A stretch of DNA of 64,000 bases from Caballeronia fortuita (lineage in GTDB: Bacteria; Pseudomonadota; Gammaproteobacteria; Burkholderiales; Burkholderiaceae): positions 62,001-126,000 of the forward strand of contig NZ_FCNX02000011.1 of NCBI RefSeq assembly GCF_001544835.2, given 5' to 3'. Positions 54,500 to 63,469 of the stretch are shown here, in pieces (the stretch's first letter is position 1; every line of letters begins with the position of its first letter). The translations under genes were made by a program, and so were the position numbers. Below the pieces are notes generated by a model. It did no database searches. It worked only from the letters and a program-made list of their open reading frames with translations, and was not told where the DNA came from.

Positions 54500-55789
54500 T
54501 CACTTATGTATGGAGCTGCGCAGCGAACCCACGTCATTCGCGGTCACAGGGCGTGCATCGTTGCCCCAGGACGCGCGAATATAGGTGAGCACCTGCGCGA
54601 TTTGCACATCGGTAAGCCGGTCAGCGAACGGCGGCATCGGCTGGCGCGCGGGGCCGTGAATAGTCGCCGGGCTGTTGCCGCCTTCCACGACCAGTCGAAT
54701 CAGCGAGGTCGTGTCTTCGCTGATCACCGACGGATTACCTGCCAGCGCAGGAAACGCATTCGCCACGCCGTGTCCGTCGTCACGATGACATTGCGCGCAA
54801 AAGCCCGCATACACTGCTGCGCCTTGCGCGGGCGGAACATCGGGCGCGCGTGTCTTGAGGCGCCCGGGCTGCGCGAGTGCTGGATCAAAGGTGCCGTCCG
54901 CGGCACCCGTCGCGGGCAGGCTCTTGAGGTAGACGGCGATCGCGCGCACGTCGTCATCGCTTAGATACTGCAGACTGTCCTCCACCGTCTGCACCATGCT
55001 GCCGTAGGCGACCAGGCCCGCGCCGTGACCCGTCTTGAGGAATGCGGCGATGTCGTTGGGCGCGATGCGCCCGAGCCCCGAGCCGGCATCTGCGCGCAAA
55101 TTCGGTGCGAACCAGTTGTCATTGATGCCGCCGGCCAGGAATCTCGTCGACGCTTCGTCGTAACCCTGTTCCTGATAGCCCATCCCGCGCGGCGTGTGAC
55201 ACGCGCCGCAATGTCCGAGCGACTGCACGAGATACGCACCGCGATTCCACGCCGCATCGCGGGTCGGTTGCGGTGCGAACTGCGCCTTCGGCGCGAAGAT
55301 CATGCGCCACAGCCGCAACGCCCAACGCTGGTTGAACGGAAACGGCACCTTGGTGGGCGGAGGGCGGTATTTAACGGGCGGTACGCCGTGCATCATGTAG
55401 GCGTAAAGCGCGTGCATGTCCTCGTCATTCATCTTCACGAACGACGCATAGGGCATCGCCGGATACAAGCCTTTGCCGCCCGGGGCCACGCCCTCGCGCA
55501 GCGCCCGTGCGAAATCCGCATAGCTGTAGTTACCGATGCCGGTCTCCGTGTCCGGCGTAATGTTGCTGCTGATGATCGTGCCGAACGGCGAAGCCAGGCC
55601 CAGGCCGCCGGCATACGGCGCACCGTTAAGCGGGGCGGTGTGGCAGCCCGCGCAGTCCGCTGCCTTGGAGACATATTCGCCACGCGCGAGCAACCCCGGA
55701 GAAGGCGCCTCCTCCGCCATGACGAAGCGGCAGGGTGACAAGGCGATGAGCAGCAGAAGAGCGGGGAGGGCGGCACGCATTGCATTCAC
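54500..55789 (-). CDS. tri-heme c-type cytochrome (alcohol dehydrogenase cytochrome-subunit type)
   Basis: A 429-residue exported cytochrome. The start is GTG 55789, overlapping the upstream stop as GTGA, or ATG 55780. After a signal peptide (ALPALLLLIALSPCRFVMAE) come three CxxCH heme sites: CAGCH, CGACH (YLVQSLGHCGACHTPRGMGY) and CAQCH (AAVYAGFCAQCHRDDGHGVA). The domain spacing matches membrane-bound quinohemoprotein ADH/gluconate dehydrogenase cytochrome subunits. It probably passes electrons between a periplasmic donor and the oxidase encoded in the same operon. Confidence 0.9.
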   Translation of the reverse strand: MNAMRAALPALLLLIALSPCRFVMAEEAPSPGLLARGEYVSKAADCAGCHTAPLNGAPYAGGLGLASPFGTIISSNITPDTETGIGNYSYADFARALREGVAPGGKGLYPAMPYASFVKMNDEDMHALYAYMMHGVPPVKYRPPPTKVPFPFNQRWALRLWRMIFAPKAQFAPQPTRDAAWNRGAYLVQSLGHCGACHTPRGMGYQEQGYDEASTRFLAGGINDNWFAPNLRADAGSGLGRIAPNDIAAFLKTGHGAGLVAYGSMVQTVEDSLQYLSDDDVRAIAVYLKSLPATGAADGTFDPALAQPGRLKTRAPDVPPAQGAAVYAGFCAQCHRDDGHGVANAFPALAGNPSVISEDTTSLIRLVVEGGNSPATIHGPARQPMPPFADRLTDVQIAQVLTYIRASWGNDARPVTANDVGSLRSSIHK

Positions 55790-56148
55790 TGGTGGTAGAG
55801 ATAGGCGGCGATGTCGCGCGCATCGGTTTCACTGACATCGAGATCGGGCATTGCGTTGCCGGGCACCACGCGTTGCGGAAAGCGAATCCATCTTTGCAGG
55901 TTGTCGGGCGAGTTCGGCAGCGTGCCGGCGACGTAGGCGCGCTCGCCGATGTTTTCCAGCGTTGGACCGACGGTTCCATAGGCGCCGGGCACGCCGTCGA
56001 TCCGATGGCACGCGCCGCAGCCGTAGCGCTGGATCGCCGCGAGGCCGCGTTGCGGATTGCCGCCGGTGATCGCGTCGGACGTGGGCGGCTGCCCTTTGCA
56101 GGCGGCGAGCGCGAGACATATCAGGAGTGTGGACAAGAGGCTTCGCAT
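55786..56148 (-). CDS. mono-heme cytochrome c lipoprotein
   Basis: A 120-residue protein starting MRSLLSTLLICLALAACKGQ at 56148 (an in-frame ATG at 56163 overlaps the upstream gene). LALAAC is a lipobox. One heme site, YGCGACHRID, with axial Met probably in PGNAMPDLDVSE. It probably shuttles electrons to subunit II of the oxidase. It lies between CtaG and the tri-heme cytochrome. Confidence 0.9.
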   Translation of the reverse strand: MRSLLSTLLICLALAACKGQPPTSDAITGGNPQRGLAAIQRYGCGACHRIDGVPGAYGTVGPTLENIGERAYVAGTLPNSPDNLQRWIRFPQRVVPGNAMPDLDVSETDARDIAAYLYHQ

Positions 56149-56152
56149 GTCG

Positions 56153-57103
56153 TTAGCCTTCATGCGATACGCTCGCGATGTGGGGCTGCGCGCGCCGCAC
56201 GAGCAGACGGGTGCCCACCCACAGCCCGCCAATCAGGTAGGCCAGGCCCCCCGGCACCCACATCACGAGCCCGCCGAGTTGCTGGTCCTGCAGCGGATCG
56301 AAGCCGAGGGCAAGCGTCGTCTCGATGCATGACGGATACCAGACGCCCGGCGCCAGCGTCAGCAACGCACCGAGCGCGCCGGTGTGGACCATCGTCGTGA
56401 ATAGCGAGAGCATCGCGTGTGCGCTGCCGCTGGCTTGCGCGCCGGATGGCCGCCCGAACACCGTCCACCAGAAGAGCAGTGCACTGCCCAGAAAGCTCGC
56501 GTGCTGAAGCGTATGAACGCCGGGGAGAGTGAGCGCCGCCTCAAAAAAACGCGGTGCGTGCCAGCACCAGAGCGCCGCCGCGTGCAACATCCAGGCGACG
56601 GCGGGCGCCGTCAGCCATTGCCAGGGCGCCTTGATCCAGCGCGAGCGCACCGCTGCGCCAATGGCTGCTCTTGCGCCGGTCGGAAATGCCCATGTCCACA
56701 CCGCGAGGGGCCGGCCGATTACGAGCAGGGGCGCTGCGACCAGCATCAGCAACTCGTGCTGGAGCATGTGGGCGGAGAACAGCCACTCGCTCAACGCATG
56801 CAGCGGCGACACTAGTGCGAGCACCAGCGTGAGCCACCCGGCGCTGAATGAGACGAGTCGCATGGAGCGCGGCGCGCGACCCCGCGCGCCGCGCGGGCGC
56901 AAGCGCATGTATCCGGCGATATACAGCGCGAGGCTCACCAGCAATGCGACCACGACCCACCACTCGAAGGTCCACGCGAGCGGCGAGGCATCGGTACGTG
57001 ATCCGGCGCTCGAGAGGGTATGCGAGCGCGCAGCGTCGCTCCATAAGGCAGCGCAGACGAGGGCGGGCGCAACGGCCCTCCTCAGCAGGCGGGAAGTATC
57101 CAT
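56153..57103 (-). CDS. ctaG: cytochrome c oxidase assembly protein CtaG (Caa3_CtaG type)
   Basis: A 316-residue polytopic protein with six to seven helices (WWVVVALLVSLALYIAGYMR, LVSFSAGWLTLVLALVSPLH, HMLQHELLMLVAAPLLVIGR, FTTMVHTGALGALLTLAPGV, MWVPGGLAYLIGGLWVGTRL). The HMLQHELLML, MVHTG and GLVMWVPGG blocks are diagnostic of the caa3-type CtaG family. It assists CuB/oxidase assembly. A 22-base overlap with the following small gene supports an operon. Confidence 0.9.
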   Translation of the reverse strand: MDTSRLLRRAVAPALVCAALWSDAARSHTLSSAGSRTDASPLAWTFEWWVVVALLVSLALYIAGYMRLRPRGARGRAPRSMRLVSFSAGWLTLVLALVSPLHALSEWLFSAHMLQHELLMLVAAPLLVIGRPLAVWTWAFPTGARAAIGAAVRSRWIKAPWQWLTAPAVAWMLHAAALWCWHAPRFFEAALTLPGVHTLQHASFLGSALLFWWTVFGRPSGAQASGSAHAMLSLFTTMVHTGALGALLTLAPGVWYPSCIETTLALGFDPLQDQQLGGLVMWVPGGLAYLIGGLWVGTRLLVRRAQPHIASVSHEG

Positions 57104-57417
57104 TGCGGTATCGAAATGGCGATGACGGCCAATACGGACAATGCGCCCACGCCTGTCGCCACGGCGGCGACGAAGGCTGGCCGCGCAGGCAAGTCGGACG
57201 CATCATTGGTCAAGACGGAATGAGCGCGCCGCGCGTCGCGCCAGCGTTGCCACGCGAGCAGCGTCGCCAGCACGCACACGACGAGGCTCGCGCCGCTCGC
57301 GCCGTCGAGCAGCGTGTGATTTGACAGGCGACAGGCGGGCGCTAGCAGCGCGTAGTTGACGCTCAGACAGGTCAGCACGATCGAGGGAGCGCCCAGCAGC
57401 GCGAGCCACGTTTTCAT
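57082..57417 (-). CDS. small membrane protein of the oxidase operon
   Basis: A 111-residue protein starting MKTWLALLGAPSIVLTCLSV at 57417. Three hydrophobic segments: N-terminal APSIVLTCLSVNYALLA, middle GASGASLVVCVLATLLAW and C-terminal FVAAVATGVGALSVLAVIAI. It occupies the place often held by a small subunit IV or a hypothetical membrane protein in caa3 clusters; similarity to a named subunit is not clear. It overlaps ctaG and directly follows subunit III, so co-expression is likely. Confidence 0.8.
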   Translation of the reverse strand: MKTWLALLGAPSIVLTCLSVNYALLAPACRLSNHTLLDGASGASLVVCVLATLLAWQRWRDARRAHSVLTNDASDLPARPAFVAAVATGVGALSVLAVIAISIPQWILPAC

Positions 57418-57419
57418 GA

Positions 57420-58079
57420 TCAGAGACGGGCCGCCCAGTAAATGACCGCGTAGATCGGCAGCCAGCTCAGCACGACGAAGTACCAATACACCGCGTTCTC
57501 GCTGACATCGACGAAGCGCTTGTCTTCGAACGGTCCCGTGACAAGTAGCACAGCGAGCACGGCGGTGTCCACGGTATCGGTGATCAGGTGCGTCGTATGC
57601 AGGCCGAGCAGCAGCCAGACGACCGAGCCATACGCGTTGGTGTACCAACTGACGTTCAGGGAGGCGAACTCGAAGCCGCGTATCACGAGAAACGCGGCAG
57701 AGGCGAGCAGGCACGCCCACAGCCACAGACAGGCCCGGCGCCGGTCGCCGCGCTCGGCCGCCTGCTTGGCAAGCTGATTGGGCCACAGGCTCAGCACCAG
57801 CACGGCGGTGTTGAGTGTGCCCCAGACGAGGCGCGGCGCCGCGGCCGCCATTGGCCAACTCGGCGCGCGGCTGCGCAGGTAAAAGTACATCATCACGGCA
57901 ATGGCGAACACCGTCCCTTCGATCAGCATGAGCCCCATGGTGCTCCACCACATGAGGCTCCGATGGCTGAAGCCGAAGGTCGGCAGCGCGGTGACGTCCA
58001 GCACGATGCAGGTGCGCTCGAGATCGTCAGGGCGCGCATGCGCCGTGCGCTTATCGGTATTCGTGGATGTCGTATTCAT
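57420..58079 (-). CDS. ctaE: cytochrome c oxidase subunit III
   Basis: A 219-residue COX3. Five hydrophobic segments: LMWWSTMGLMLIEGTVFAIA, WGTLNTAVLVLSLWPNQLA, ACLWLWACLLASAAFLVIRG, YTNAYGSVVWLLLGLHTTHL, YWYFVVLSWLPIYAVIYWAA. The E of LIEGTVFA and GLHTTHLITDTV are family hallmarks. The ATG overlaps the subunit I stop as ATGA. It has no catalytic metal but stabilises subunit I. Confidence 0.92.
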   Translation of the reverse strand: MNTTSTNTDKRTAHARPDDLERTCIVLDVTALPTFGFSHRSLMWWSTMGLMLIEGTVFAIAVMMYFYLRSRAPSWPMAAAAPRLVWGTLNTAVLVLSLWPNQLAKQAAERGDRRRACLWLWACLLASAAFLVIRGFEFASLNVSWYTNAYGSVVWLLLGLHTTHLITDTVDTAVLAVLLVTGPFEDKRFVDVSENAVYWYFVVLSWLPIYAVIYWAARL

Positions 58080-60010
58080 GGATGACGTTCCCGTGCGACA
58101 GCGAGCCGGTTATCGGTGCGCCTGGGCCAGAACCACGCGATCATCGCTACCGCCACCGGTACCGAACCCCACACGATGGCCCACGGCGTGTAGATCGAGC
58201 CGATGAACAGGACGGTCGTCGCGACGGCGCTAAAGAACGGCCAGATCGACGGCTTTGGAAACAGCGGTCGAAGATCAGGTTTCGCATCAAGCACCGTGGT
58301 GACGAGCACTTCGCGCGCATCGGCGGCGATGCCGCTGACGAAGGCCGGTTGCGCGGACGGCTCCCACAGCGGGTCGCGGCCATGGACCACAGGAATTGCA
58401 TCGAAGTTGTGCGGCGGTGGCGGCGACGGCACACTCCATTCGAGCGTGCCCGCGCCCCAGGGATCGGCCGCCGCGTGATCGTTGCTACGCAGCGTCCTGG
58501 CGACATTGACCAAGAACAGCAGCACGCTCGCCGCGATCATATAGGCGCCGATAGTCGCCGTCAGATTCATGCCGTCCCAGCCCATGCCGTGCGGATACGT
58601 CCACACGCGCCGGGGCATGCCTTCGAGACCGAGCATGTGCATCGGAAAAAACGTTACGTTAAAGCCGATGAAAAACAGCCAGAACTGCCACTTGCCGAGC
58701 CGCTCGTCGAGCATGCGGCCCGCGAACTTCGGAAACCAGTAGAAGAACGCGCCGAACAGCGGAAACACGGCGCCGCCGAGCAGCACGTAATGCAGATGGG
58801 CGACGACGAAGTAAGTGTCGTGGACCTGCAGGTCGATTGGCACCGAGGCAACCATGATGCCCGTCATTCCACCGATCACCAGGATGAAGAAGAACGCGAG
58901 CACATACAGAAGCGGTGTGCGCAGATTGAGTCGCCCCGTCCAAAGCGTGGCGATCCAGCAAAAAATCTGGATGGCCGACGGGATGGCGATCATCAGGCTC
59001 GCGGCCGTGAAGAAGCTCTTGCCGAGCTCCGGCACGTTGGTCGCGAACATGTGATGCACCCATAACCCAAAGGCGAGAAACGCCGTCGCGATCAGCGAGA
59101 GCACCATTGCCGGATAGCCGAACACGGGCCGACGCGCGAAGGTCGGGATGATCGACGAGATGAAGCCCAGCGGCGGAATGAAGACGAGATAGACTTCAGG
59201 GTGTCCAAAGAACCAGAACAGGTGTTGCCACAACAGCACGTCGCCACCCTTGGCCGGATTGTAGAAGTGCGTGCCAACGAGCCGGTCCAGAATGAGCGCG
59301 GTACTGCATAGCATGACGGAGGGCATGGCGAAGATCACCATGAACTGCGTGACGAGCGTCGCCCAGACGAACAGGGGCATGCGGTTGAGCGACATGCCGG
59401 GTGCGCGCATTTTGAAAATCGTCGTGATGAGCACCACGGCTTCGATAAGGCCGGCAAGCTCGGTGAAGGTGATCATCTGCGCCCAGATATCAACGCCCTT
59501 ATTGGGCGAGTAATTGGGGCCCGCGAGCGGTACATAGCTGAACCAGCCCGCGTTCGGTGCTGTATTGACGACCAGCGACGCGAACAGCAACAAGCCGCCG
59601 AAAAGAAACACCCAATACGCGTACGCATTCATGCGCGGGAAGGCAACGCTGCGCGCGCCGATCATCAGCGGCACGAGGAAGGCAGCCACTGCCTGCATGA
59701 CTGGCACGGCGAACAGAAACATCATCGTCGTACCGTGCATCGTGAAGAGCTCGTTGTAAAGGTTCGGCCCAATGAGCCGCTGGTCTGGGCGCGCGAGCTG
59801 TGTGCGCATCGCAAGAGCAAGCAGTCCCGCCAGCAGGAAGAACACAAAGGTCGTCGCAATAAAGCGCCGTGCGACGGTTTTGTGATTGATCGCGCTCAGC
59901 GCACCGATGAAGCCGGGTGGATCGCTCCACGTCCTCGCAAGCGCGTCGCGCACCTCGGGCGAAGCGTGAGGACCATCAACGAGTCGGGTGGCCTGTTGCT
60001 GATCACTCAT
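58076..60010 (-). CDS. ctaD: cytochrome c oxidase subunit I
   Basis: A 644-residue heme-copper oxidase subunit I; ATG 60010 overlaps the subunit II stop as ATGA. Key residues: heme a His in NELFTMHGTTMMFLFAVPVM; CuB/cross-link FGHPEVYLVFIPPLGF; CuB His pair LWVHHMFATN; heme a3/a ligands FVVAHLHYVLLGG. HPEVY is the A-type oxidase signature. About 12 helices plus a C-terminal extension (from PWGAGTLEWSVPSPPPPHNF) with two extra helices that resembles a fused domain of caa3-type enzymes. It reduces O2 to water and pumps protons. Confidence 0.97.
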   Translation of the reverse strand: MSDQQQATRLVDGPHASPEVRDALARTWSDPPGFIGALSAINHKTVARRFIATTFVFFLLAGLLALAMRTQLARPDQRLIGPNLYNELFTMHGTTMMFLFAVPVMQAVAAFLVPLMIGARSVAFPRMNAYAYWVFLFGGLLLFASLVVNTAPNAGWFSYVPLAGPNYSPNKGVDIWAQMITFTELAGLIEAVVLITTIFKMRAPGMSLNRMPLFVWATLVTQFMVIFAMPSVMLCSTALILDRLVGTHFYNPAKGGDVLLWQHLFWFFGHPEVYLVFIPPLGFISSIIPTFARRPVFGYPAMVLSLIATAFLAFGLWVHHMFATNVPELGKSFFTAASLMIAIPSAIQIFCWIATLWTGRLNLRTPLLYVLAFFFILVIGGMTGIMVASVPIDLQVHDTYFVVAHLHYVLLGGAVFPLFGAFFYWFPKFAGRMLDERLGKWQFWLFFIGFNVTFFPMHMLGLEGMPRRVWTYPHGMGWDGMNLTATIGAYMIAASVLLFLVNVARTLRSNDHAAADPWGAGTLEWSVPSPPPPHNFDAIPVVHGRDPLWEPSAQPAFVSGIAADAREVLVTTVLDAKPDLRPLFPKPSIWPFFSAVATTVLFIGSIYTPWAIVWGSVPVAVAMIAWFWPRRTDNRLAVARERHP

Positions 60011-60963
60011 TTGAGGGTCTCCAGCCAGACGAGCAGCGCCTGCAGATCGGCGGGCGGCAGGCGGGTGCCCGGCATGACGGTCCCGGGTTTGAGCGTACGC
60101 GGATCGACGATCCAGCCCGCGAGATTGCCGCGGTTGTTGGCGATCGTGCCGGCCGCGATGAACTGGCGGCTCGCTAGATGGGTGAGATCGGGACCGATGG
60201 TGCCCGTCGCACCGGTGCCGCGCACGGTATGGCAGCGAGCGCAATCCTGGCTAATAAAGACGTCGCGCCCGCGCAGCGCGAGGGCGTCGACGGGCGCGGC
60301 GGCCGGCTGGCGCTGCTGCGCAGCCCACGCCGCATATCGCGCAGGTGGGTCGGCGGTGATGGAGAACGCCATGAGCGCATGCTCGTAGCCGCAGAATTCC
60401 GCGCACTGCCCGCGGTAGACGCCTGCTTTATCCGCACGGAACTCAATGGTTGCATCACGCCCGGGAATCATGTCTTTCTTGCCATGCAGATTCGGCACCC
60501 AGAAGGTGTGAATCACATCGGCCGCCTTCAGTGAGATGATCACCGGTCGGCCCACCGGTACGTGTAGTTCATTGGCCAGCGTGAATTCAGGCGCGTTTTC
60601 ATCGCTCAGATATTTCGCTTGCCACCACCACTGATAGCCGGTCATCTCGATGCGCAATGCGTCGCCGACCGGCAGGCGCGACAGCGCGCGGTCGGTCATG
60701 ACGTCCGCGAGCAAGAGCCCAAGCAGAAGCAGCGTCGAGACGCCCGTTGCGGCGACGACCCACAAGCGCGTGCGCGGTTGCGGGCGGTCAATGCTCGAGA
60801 GGTCCACAGGCGTCGCGCGAGTGGCGCGTGGTGCACGTACGATCGCGATCAGGCACGCCAGCAAAATCGCGGCAAAGACTGCGCAACAGACCGCGAGCGT
60901 GAGGTGCCACAATTCAAGGATGCGGCCGGCCTGAACGCCGGCTGGGAACAACGCGGTTTGCAT
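60007..60963 (-). CDS. ctaC: cytochrome c oxidase subunit II fused to cytochrome c (caa3 type)
   Basis: A 318-residue protein with two N-terminal helices (LWHLTLAVCCAVFAAILLAC, VVAATGVSTLLLLGLLLADV), the aromatic patch GYQWWWQAKYLSD, the CuA site AEFCGYEHALMAF with upstream IHTFWVPNLHGKKDMIPGRD, and a C-terminal heme c domain (DVFISQDCARCHTVRGTGAT…PGTVMPG). The fused cytochrome c marks a caa3-type oxidase. It takes electrons from soluble or membrane cytochromes c. It is the first gene of the operon. Confidence 0.95.
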   Translation of the reverse strand: MQTALFPAGVQAGRILELWHLTLAVCCAVFAAILLACLIAIVRAPRATRATPVDLSSIDRPQPRTRLWVVAATGVSTLLLLGLLLADVMTDRALSRLPVGDALRIEMTGYQWWWQAKYLSDENAPEFTLANELHVPVGRPVIISLKAADVIHTFWVPNLHGKKDMIPGRDATIEFRADKAGVYRGQCAEFCGYEHALMAFSITADPPARYAAWAAQQRQPAAAPVDALALRGRDVFISQDCARCHTVRGTGATGTIGPDLTHLASRQFIAAGTIANNRGNLAGWIVDPRTLKPGTVMPGTRLPPADLQALLVWLETLK

Positions 60964-61263
60964 GATGTACGTGTGCGCTCGGGTTTACCTGAAGCCCCGC
61001 GCATCATGACGAACGTTCGACACGAGGCCCGCAACTCGGGCTTAGCAAACCGCGTTCCGCCAATTTTGCCGGTCTGTTCGCGGCCTTTTCCAAGAGTCGC
61101 GTGGCGACGGTGGTCGCGTACCGACCCGTGCGCAGGCATCTCGCCAGTTCGCAGTGGCGTTACACGGCGGCATGCTTCGTAGGTGTGGATGGGGTGCTTG
61201 GCAACGGACCAGACAAGGCGACTGCCCGGCGGTTCAACTGCCGTTTTCGATCACGATAACCTG
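60964..61263. other. intergenic region upstream of the oxidase operon
   Basis: About 300 bases between the oxidase operon start and the Nramp gene end, both minus-strand. The operon promoter should lie here; no clear boxes were assigned. Confidence 0.3.
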
Positions 61264-62589
61264 TCAGACCAAGGCCTGCCATAAAAGCGCGGTGTTCAAG
61301 CCGACAATGAGGCCCGCGCATCCCCACGCAGCGACCAATGGCGTACGAGCCACGCGCCAGCGGCCCATGAGGCCGACGTCCGAAGCAAAGCGCACCAGCG
61401 GAATGATTGCAAGTGGCAATTGCAAACTCAGCACAACCTGCGTTGAAACGAGCAGCGCGTTCGAGCCGTGTTGCCCATAAAACCCTACGGCGAGCAGCGC
61501 AGGACCGATCGCAAGCGACCTCGTCAGGAGGGCACGTGCCCATTGTGCGATTCGCAGATTCAGGAAGCCCTCCATCACCACTTGTCCGGCGAGCGTGCCC
61601 GTGACCGTCGCATTCAGGCCGCAGGCGAGCAGGGCGGAGGCGAACGCAACGCCGGCCCAGTGACTTCCCACGAGCGGCGCAATCAGCCGATGCGCATCGG
61701 CGAGATCGTCGACCTCACGATGGCCGCTTGCGTGGAAGACTGCTGCCGCGACGATAAGTAGTGAGGCGTTGACCACGAACGCTAGACCGAGTAAAGCAAA
61801 GGTATCAATGTTCACCCCCTTGAGCGCGCGGCCGATGGCGGCATCATCGTGATTGGGCGCGTGATTCTTAACGAGCGCCGAATGCAGATACAGGTTGTGC
61901 GGCATCACGGTCGCCCCCAGAATGCCCGCGGCAAGCCACAGCATGCCGGCGTCTCGCAGCAACGCGGGGGGCGGGGTAAAGCCGCGCAGCGCGTCAGCCC
62001 AATCGGGATGCGCAAGCGCCAGTTCCACAACGAAGCAAAGACCGACAAAGAGGATCAGCGCCGTAATCGCGCATTGCAAGGGCCGCTTGCCACGGCTTTG
62101 CAGCGCGAGCATGACAAACGTACCCACTGCCGAGCACAGAACGCCGGCGGTGAGTGAGATGCCGAGCAACATCTGCAGGGCGACCGCGCTGCCTACGACC
62201 TCCGCCACGTCGCATGCAATGATCGCAATCTCGCACGCCACCCAGAGCCCGAGCGTCGTCCCCCGACTGAACCGCTCACGGCATAGTTGCGCTAGATCGC
62301 GTCCGGTGACCAAGCCCACGCGTGATGCCACCCATTGCAACAGCATGCCCATGAGACTGGCGATCAGAACGACGAAAAGCAGCCGATAACCGTAGCGGGC
62401 GCCGCCCGCCAGCGAGGTCGCCCAGTTTCCCGGGTCCATATAGCCGACTGCGATAAGCGAACCCGCGCCGACGAACGACCACCAGCGTCTGCGCGGCGCG
62501 CGGGGCGAGGTATCGAGCTCGCGAGGGTGCAACGGAACGTCAGACGCGTGGCCAGAAAGCTGGGCAAGCGTGGACGGGTCGGTATTCAT
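61264..62589 (-). CDS. mntH: Nramp-family divalent metal transporter
   Basis: A 441-residue transporter with about 11 helices; the start at 62589 follows AAGG. The helix 1 metal motif is VGYMDPGNWATSLAGGARYG, and helix 6 has GATVMPHNLYLHSALVKNHA; both match Nramp (DPGN…MPHN). Other blocks: IAIIACDVAEVVGSAVALQM, ALLACGLNATVTGTLAGQVV, MEGFL. It imports Mn(II) or Fe(II) with protons. The gene symbol is a family-level assignment. Confidence 0.93.
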   Translation of the reverse strand: MNTDPSTLAQLSGHASDVPLHPRELDTSPRAPRRRWWSFVGAGSLIAVGYMDPGNWATSLAGGARYGYRLLFVVLIASLMGMLLQWVASRVGLVTGRDLAQLCRERFSRGTTLGLWVACEIAIIACDVAEVVGSAVALQMLLGISLTAGVLCSAVGTFVMLALQSRGKRPLQCAITALILFVGLCFVVELALAHPDWADALRGFTPPPALLRDAGMLWLAAGILGATVMPHNLYLHSALVKNHAPNHDDAAIGRALKGVNIDTFALLGLAFVVNASLLIVAAAVFHASGHREVDDLADAHRLIAPLVGSHWAGVAFASALLACGLNATVTGTLAGQVVMEGFLNLRIAQWARALLTRSLAIGPALLAVGFYGQHGSNALLVSTQVVLSLQLPLAIIPLVRFASDVGLMGRWRVARTPLVAAWGCAGLIVGLNTALLWQALV

Positions 62590-63469
62590 ATGATCAATTA
62601 CCTTTTTCAGTCACTGTAACGTCAGTCGAATCGCCCTCAATGGGCCGGGCATTGAACCGTCGATGGATCTTTAGAACCCGCTAGTTAGAGCAACTCGCGT
62701 TCCGTGCCGGCAGCAACAGAGACCCTCGCCCAGTCAACCTGGAAAACCGAACAGGAGTTGGTTGAATCGAATCTCCGGTGGCTCCGATGGTGCGCGTATC
62801 TTGGGTTGATGAACAACCGACGAGCGGGTCGTGCCTGCCTCCCGCAGGGGGCCCTAATGTTGTCGCGGAGGAGGCGGAGAAACCGTCGGCGACGGCGCAC
62901 TCGCTGACGCGCTGCGCGCTAGCTTATGGGGCATCAGAACGAGGTACTCGAACCGATCAGAACCGCGCGTTTCTCGGCGTCTCAACCACGCGAAAAGCCG
63001 GTGTCTGACGGGGCAACCGTTGCGCAAAAGCGGGACACGGTGCCCAGCGACGCGGGCGAGCGCTTCCTAGGAGGCGCATCGCGTCTGCACCGCAGTCCCG
63101 GGCCGCCAAAGCCGTTTCGGTTCGACTGCTTGACTTGTTCCTCCTGGAGCCGATGCGTGGATTCATCGGCCCCCGCAGCTATCCTGCACGCGGCGAATCC
63201 TAGCGGAGCTACCGAGCGAGAACCCGATGCCATTAAGAAAGGATGCGCACAGGGTAGGACCGACGTCGCTGACCGTGACTGTCGAAAGATGCGGCTGAAG
63301 GCAGGCGAGTTATCTCCGCGGCTCGTCCACGGACCACAGAACGGCCTTTTTCATCGGCAGCTTAATCCACCAAGTTTGACCCGCTTGTTTGTTCGGATTC
63401 TTGGAAGCTGTCCTCGGGATTACGGATTGCTTATCGCTAACACTAATCGGCCTAAGACAAGAGGCGAAC
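62590..63469. other. gene-free stretch
   Basis: About 880 bases between the Nramp gene and the CinA-type gene, divergent. Frames on both strands show only Arg-rich or short shadows. The Nramp promoter is expected at its left end. Confidence 0.35.

Noticed and set aside
58067..59065. 332-codon plus-strand frame within ctaD
   Set aside because: Antisense shadow of subunit I; charge-rich with no family resemblance.
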